Source: Rubrolithibacter danxiaensis (GTDB lineage Bacteria > Bacteroidota > Bacteroidia > Sphingobacteriales > Sphingobacteriaceae). From it: a stretch of 64,000 bases of DNA. Every line of letters begins with the position of its first letter. The stretch's first letter is position 1. Position numbers and translations under genes: made by a program. Positions 61,443-64,000 of this stretch are shown in pieces. Where the stretch lies: positions 372,001 through 436,000 of the forward strand of contig NZ_JBKOPS010000001.1 in NCBI RefSeq assembly GCF_047272945.1, in the 5' to 3' direction. The notes below the pieces were generated by a model. That model worked only from the letters and a program-made list of their open reading frames with translations. It searched no databases and had not been told where the DNA came from.

Positions 61443-63920
61443 ATGAACAACGATACATTCGATTTTAATCAGGCACTACCTATAATAAATGAAGATACCG
61501 AATTCTTTCCTCTGATGTCGCAAGAGGATGAGGAAGAAATGAATAATGAGCAAACTCCCGAAATTCTATCCATATTACCTTTACGAAACACTGTTTTATT
61601 TCCCGGAGTTGTCATTCCGATTACAGTAGGCCGCGATAAATCCATCAAATTAATAAAAGATGCATACAAAGGCGATAGGATAATCGGGGTTGTTTCTCAA
61701 AGAGATGTTGCAATTGAAGACCCTAATTTCGATCAGTTGAATGAAGTGGGTACTATTGCCCTCATTATTAAAATGCTGCAAATGCCCGATGGTAGCACAA
61801 CTGTGATCATTCAGGGAAAACAACGTTTCCGTTTAAGAGAAGAAGTTTCGAATGACCCCTATATAAAGGCCACCATTGATAAATTTGAGGAGATCCGGCC
61901 AAAAGTTGATAAAGAATTTAAGGCTATGGTTGCTTCTGTGAAGGAAATGGCCATGCAGATTATCCAGTTATCGCCAAATATTCCCAGCGAAGCAAGCATT
62001 GCAATAAAAAATATTGAAAGCACTTCTTTCCTTATAAATTTCATCTCGTCAAATATGAACGCAGATGTGCCCGTAAAACAGCAACTGCTGGAGGTTGCAA
62101 ATTTACGCGAACGGGCAAAAATGGTTCTGGAACACCTTACTACCGAACTGCAGATGCTGGAATTAAAAAACCAGATTCAAAGTAAGGTACGCACCGATCT
62201 TGATAAACAGCAAAGGGAATACTTCCTGAATCAACAGCTTAAAACAATTCAGGAAGAGTTGGGTGGAAACTCTCCTGACCTGGAAATTGAAAACTTACGG
62301 GAGCGGTCTCAAAAGAAAAAATGGAGTGATGAAGTTGATTTTCAATTTCATAAAGAGTTGGATAAATTAGGAAGAATGAATCCCGCAGCAGCGGATTATT
62401 CTGTTCAGATAAATTACCTTGAACTCTTGCTTGACCTGCCCTGGAATGATTTTACAAAAGATAATTTTGATTTAAAACGGGCAGAAAAGATCTTGGATAA
62501 AGATCACTACGGACTGGAGAAAGTAAAAAAACGGATAATAGAATATTTGGCTGTGCTGAAGCTAAAAAGTGATATGAAAGCTCCTATTATCTGCCTGGTT
62601 GGCCCTCCCGGGGTTGGAAAAACTTCGCTGGGAAAATCAATAGCCAAAGCCTTAGGCAGAAAATACGTTCGGATGGCATTGGGCGGAATCCGGGATGAAG
62701 CAGAAATTCGCGGCCATCGGAAAACTTATATTGGTGCCATGCCTGGCCGTATCATTCAGTCTATAAAAAAGGCGGGTAAATCCAACCCTGTTTTCGTACT
62801 GGATGAAATTGACAAAGTCGGCAATGATTTCAGAGGTGATCCTTCTTCTGCTTTGCTCGAAGTGTTAGATCCTGAGCAAAATAATGCCTTTTATGATCAT
62901 TATGTTGAGATGGATTACGATCTGTCTAACGTAATGTTTATTGCAACGGCTAATTCCTTAAGCACAATTCAGCCAGCCCTTTTAGACAGGATGGAGATTA
63001 TTGAGGTAAATGGATACACTATTGAGGAAAAGATAGAGATAACTAAGCAGCATTTACTGCCAAAGCAGTTGGAGCAGCACGGATTGAAGAAAAAAGATCT
63101 TACCTTAAAACCAGCTATAATAGAGAAAGTTATCGAAGATTACACAAGAGAATCGGGTGTGCGGGGTCTCGAGAAAAAAATAGGTTCTTTGGTTAGAGGT
63201 GCTGCTACCAAGATAGCCATGGATGAAGCATATAACTCAACTTTTAACGATACAGATGTAGAAAAAGTGCTGGGAGCTCCTATTTTCGACAAGGATTTGT
63301 ATGAAGGAAATGAAGTTGCCGGAGTAGTTACAGGTTTAGCCTGGACCCAGGTTGGCGGAGATATTCTTTTTATCGAAGCAAGTTTAAGCCCGGGCAAAGG
63401 AAAACTTTCTTTAACGGGAAACCTGGGGGATGTGATGAAAGAATCTGCAACAATAGCAATGGCTTATTTAAGAGCGCATTCAACAAAATTCAATATTGAT
63501 AACCGTTTATTCGATACCTGGGATGTACATGTTCACGTTCCTGCCGGTGCAACTCCTAAAGATGGCCCTTCAGCCGGAATTACTATGTTAACTGCATTAA
63601 CATCTGCCTTCACTCAGCGCAAGGTTAAATCACACCTGGCAATGACAGGTGAAATTACACTGAGAGGAAAAGTTCTACCGGTTGGTGGTATCAAAGAAAA
63701 GATACTGGCTGCAAAACGGGCAAACATAAAGGAAATAATTCTTTCAAAATCCAACGAGAAAGATATTCTGGAGATCAAGGAAGATTATATAAAAGATTTG
63801 AAATTTCATTATGTAACAGATATGAAAGAGGTAATAGATCTGGCTTTAACAAATGAAAAAGTAAAAGATCCAATTGAGTTGAAAATACCTGAAACACCAA
63901 CTGCGGTTCTTGTATCTTAA
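61443..63920 (+). CDS. lon: ATP-dependent protease Lon
   Basis: Cytoplasmic AAA+ serine protease (825 aa) degrading misfolded and regulatory proteins. The N-terminal substrate domain (about 38-235) starts ILPLRNTVLFPGVVIPITV. The ATPase has Walker A LVGPPGVGKTSLGKSIA and Walker B VFVLDEIDKVGNDF. The protease domain carries the catalytic dyad S710 (KDGPSAGITM) and K751 (PVGGIKEKILAAKRA). Slightly longer N-terminus than E. coli Lon (784 aa), with an acidic leader. It ends at a strong terminator. Confidence 0.97.
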   Translation: MNNDTFDFNQALPIINEDTEFFPLMSQEDEEEMNNEQTPEILSILPLRNTVLFPGVVIPITVGRDKSIKLIKDAYKGDRIIGVVSQRDVAIEDPNFDQLNEVGTIALIIKMLQMPDGSTTVIIQGKQRFRLREEVSNDPYIKATIDKFEEIRPKVDKEFKAMVASVKEMAMQIIQLSPNIPSEASIAIKNIESTSFLINFISSNMNADVPVKQQLLEVANLRERAKMVLEHLTTELQMLELKNQIQSKVRTDLDKQQREYFLNQQLKTIQEELGGNSPDLEIENLRERSQKKKWSDEVDFQFHKELDKLGRMNPAAADYSVQINYLELLLDLPWNDFTKDNFDLKRAEKILDKDHYGLEKVKKRIIEYLAVLKLKSDMKAPIICLVGPPGVGKTSLGKSIAKALGRKYVRMALGGIRDEAEIRGHRKTYIGAMPGRIIQSIKKAGKSNPVFVLDEIDKVGNDFRGDPSSALLEVLDPEQNNAFYDHYVEMDYDLSNVMFIATANSLSTIQPALLDRMEIIEVNGYTIEEKIEITKQHLLPKQLEQHGLKKKDLTLKPAIIEKVIEDYTRESGVRGLEKKIGSLVRGAATKIAMDEAYNSTFNDTDVEKVLGAPIFDKDLYEGNEVAGVVTGLAWTQVGGDILFIEASLSPGKGKLSLTGNLGDVMKESATIAMAYLRAHSTKFNIDNRLFDTWDVHVHVPAGATPKDGPSAGITMLTALTSAFTQRKVKSHLAMTGEITLRGKVLPVGGIKEKILAAKRANIKEIILSKSNEKDILEIKEDYIKDLKFHYVTDMKEVIDLALTNEKVKDPIELKIPETPTAVLVS

Positions 63921-63925
63921 TTATT

Positions 63926-63950
63926 AAAAGCTGGGTAATCCAGCTTTTTT
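63926..63950 (+). terminator. Intrinsic terminator after lon
   Basis: AAAAGCTGG (63926-63934), loop GTAAT, CCAGCTTTT (63940-63948), with a TTTTTT run leading into ATTTTT. Confidence 0.9.
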
Positions 63951-64000
63951 ATTTTTCATGTATGTTGTATAAATTTCCCCTCTTTCTGTTCTGCACGCTT

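Overview
The window is about 64 kb of chromosomal DNA, AT-rich by eye, from a member of the Bacteroidota, most likely a Sphingobacteriales or Cytophagales-type organism. Supporting this are the his gene order with bifunctional hisB and hisIE, a BshB1-type bacillithiol enzyme, families typical of the phylum (two-component propeller hybrid kinase, LytS/LytTR pair, DUF4294-like and DUF4783-like proteins), promoter-like TTTG-N20-TAnnTTTG sequences, and a type II-C CRISPR-Cas9 locus whose repeat, on its RNA strand, begins GTTGTGATTTGC as in many Bacteroidota.

Layout. 1-5665: end of a histidine operon (hisC partial, hisB, hisH, hisA, hisF, hisIE) with a WD40 protein translationally coupled at its end. 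5675-6272: VapBC-like toxin/antitoxin pair. 6341-9216: NlpC/P60 peptidase, UspA protein, ferredoxin, LuxC-like acyl-CoA reductase. 9262-12061: small conserved protein plus FtsE ATPase, then grpE-dnaJ. 12167-21553: GNAT, riboflavin synthase, biotin carboxylase, threonine aldolase, BadF-type sugar kinase, AI-2E transporter, NatAB-like ABC exporter, Ppx/GppA. 21650-25966: giant hybrid sensor kinase. 25978-36485: CRISPR locus. 36503-43699: DinB-like protein, PQQ-propeller protein with a LytS/LytTR pair, Tat-signal Nif3-like protein, nicotinamidase, ceramidase-like membrane protein, PabC-like transaminase. 43730-63920: housekeeping block (rluD, lat, bshB1, relA/spoT, fur, purA, pabB, M48 protease, plsY, nadC, gpmI, lon).

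The centrepiece is a complete type II-C CRISPR-Cas system: tracrRNA on the minus strand, cas9 (1479 aa), cas1, cas2, and an array of 59 repeats and 58 spacers (32042-36485) in which every 46-nt repeat appears identical. The anti-repeat lies between the hybrid kinase and cas9. It pairs with the minus-strand form of the repeat, so crRNAs should be transcribed leftwards, toward cas2, and end at a bidirectional terminator between cas2 and the array. Within the array there is a perfectly duplicated spacer, a pair of adjacent spacers offset by exactly one nucleotide, and a spacer that is itself a 10-bp hairpin. The expected transcriptional leader side has only 17 bp before the 3' end of a DinB-family gene, leaving the place of spacer insertion and the promoter of the array open.

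Most other genes are ordinary core metabolism. Smaller points of interest are a ceramidase-like (CREST) membrane protein, a Nif3 protein with a twin-arginine signal, a terminator-like hairpin ahead of a sugar kinase gene, and ftsE without a neighbouring ftsX. All function calls come from reading motifs; no database search was possible.
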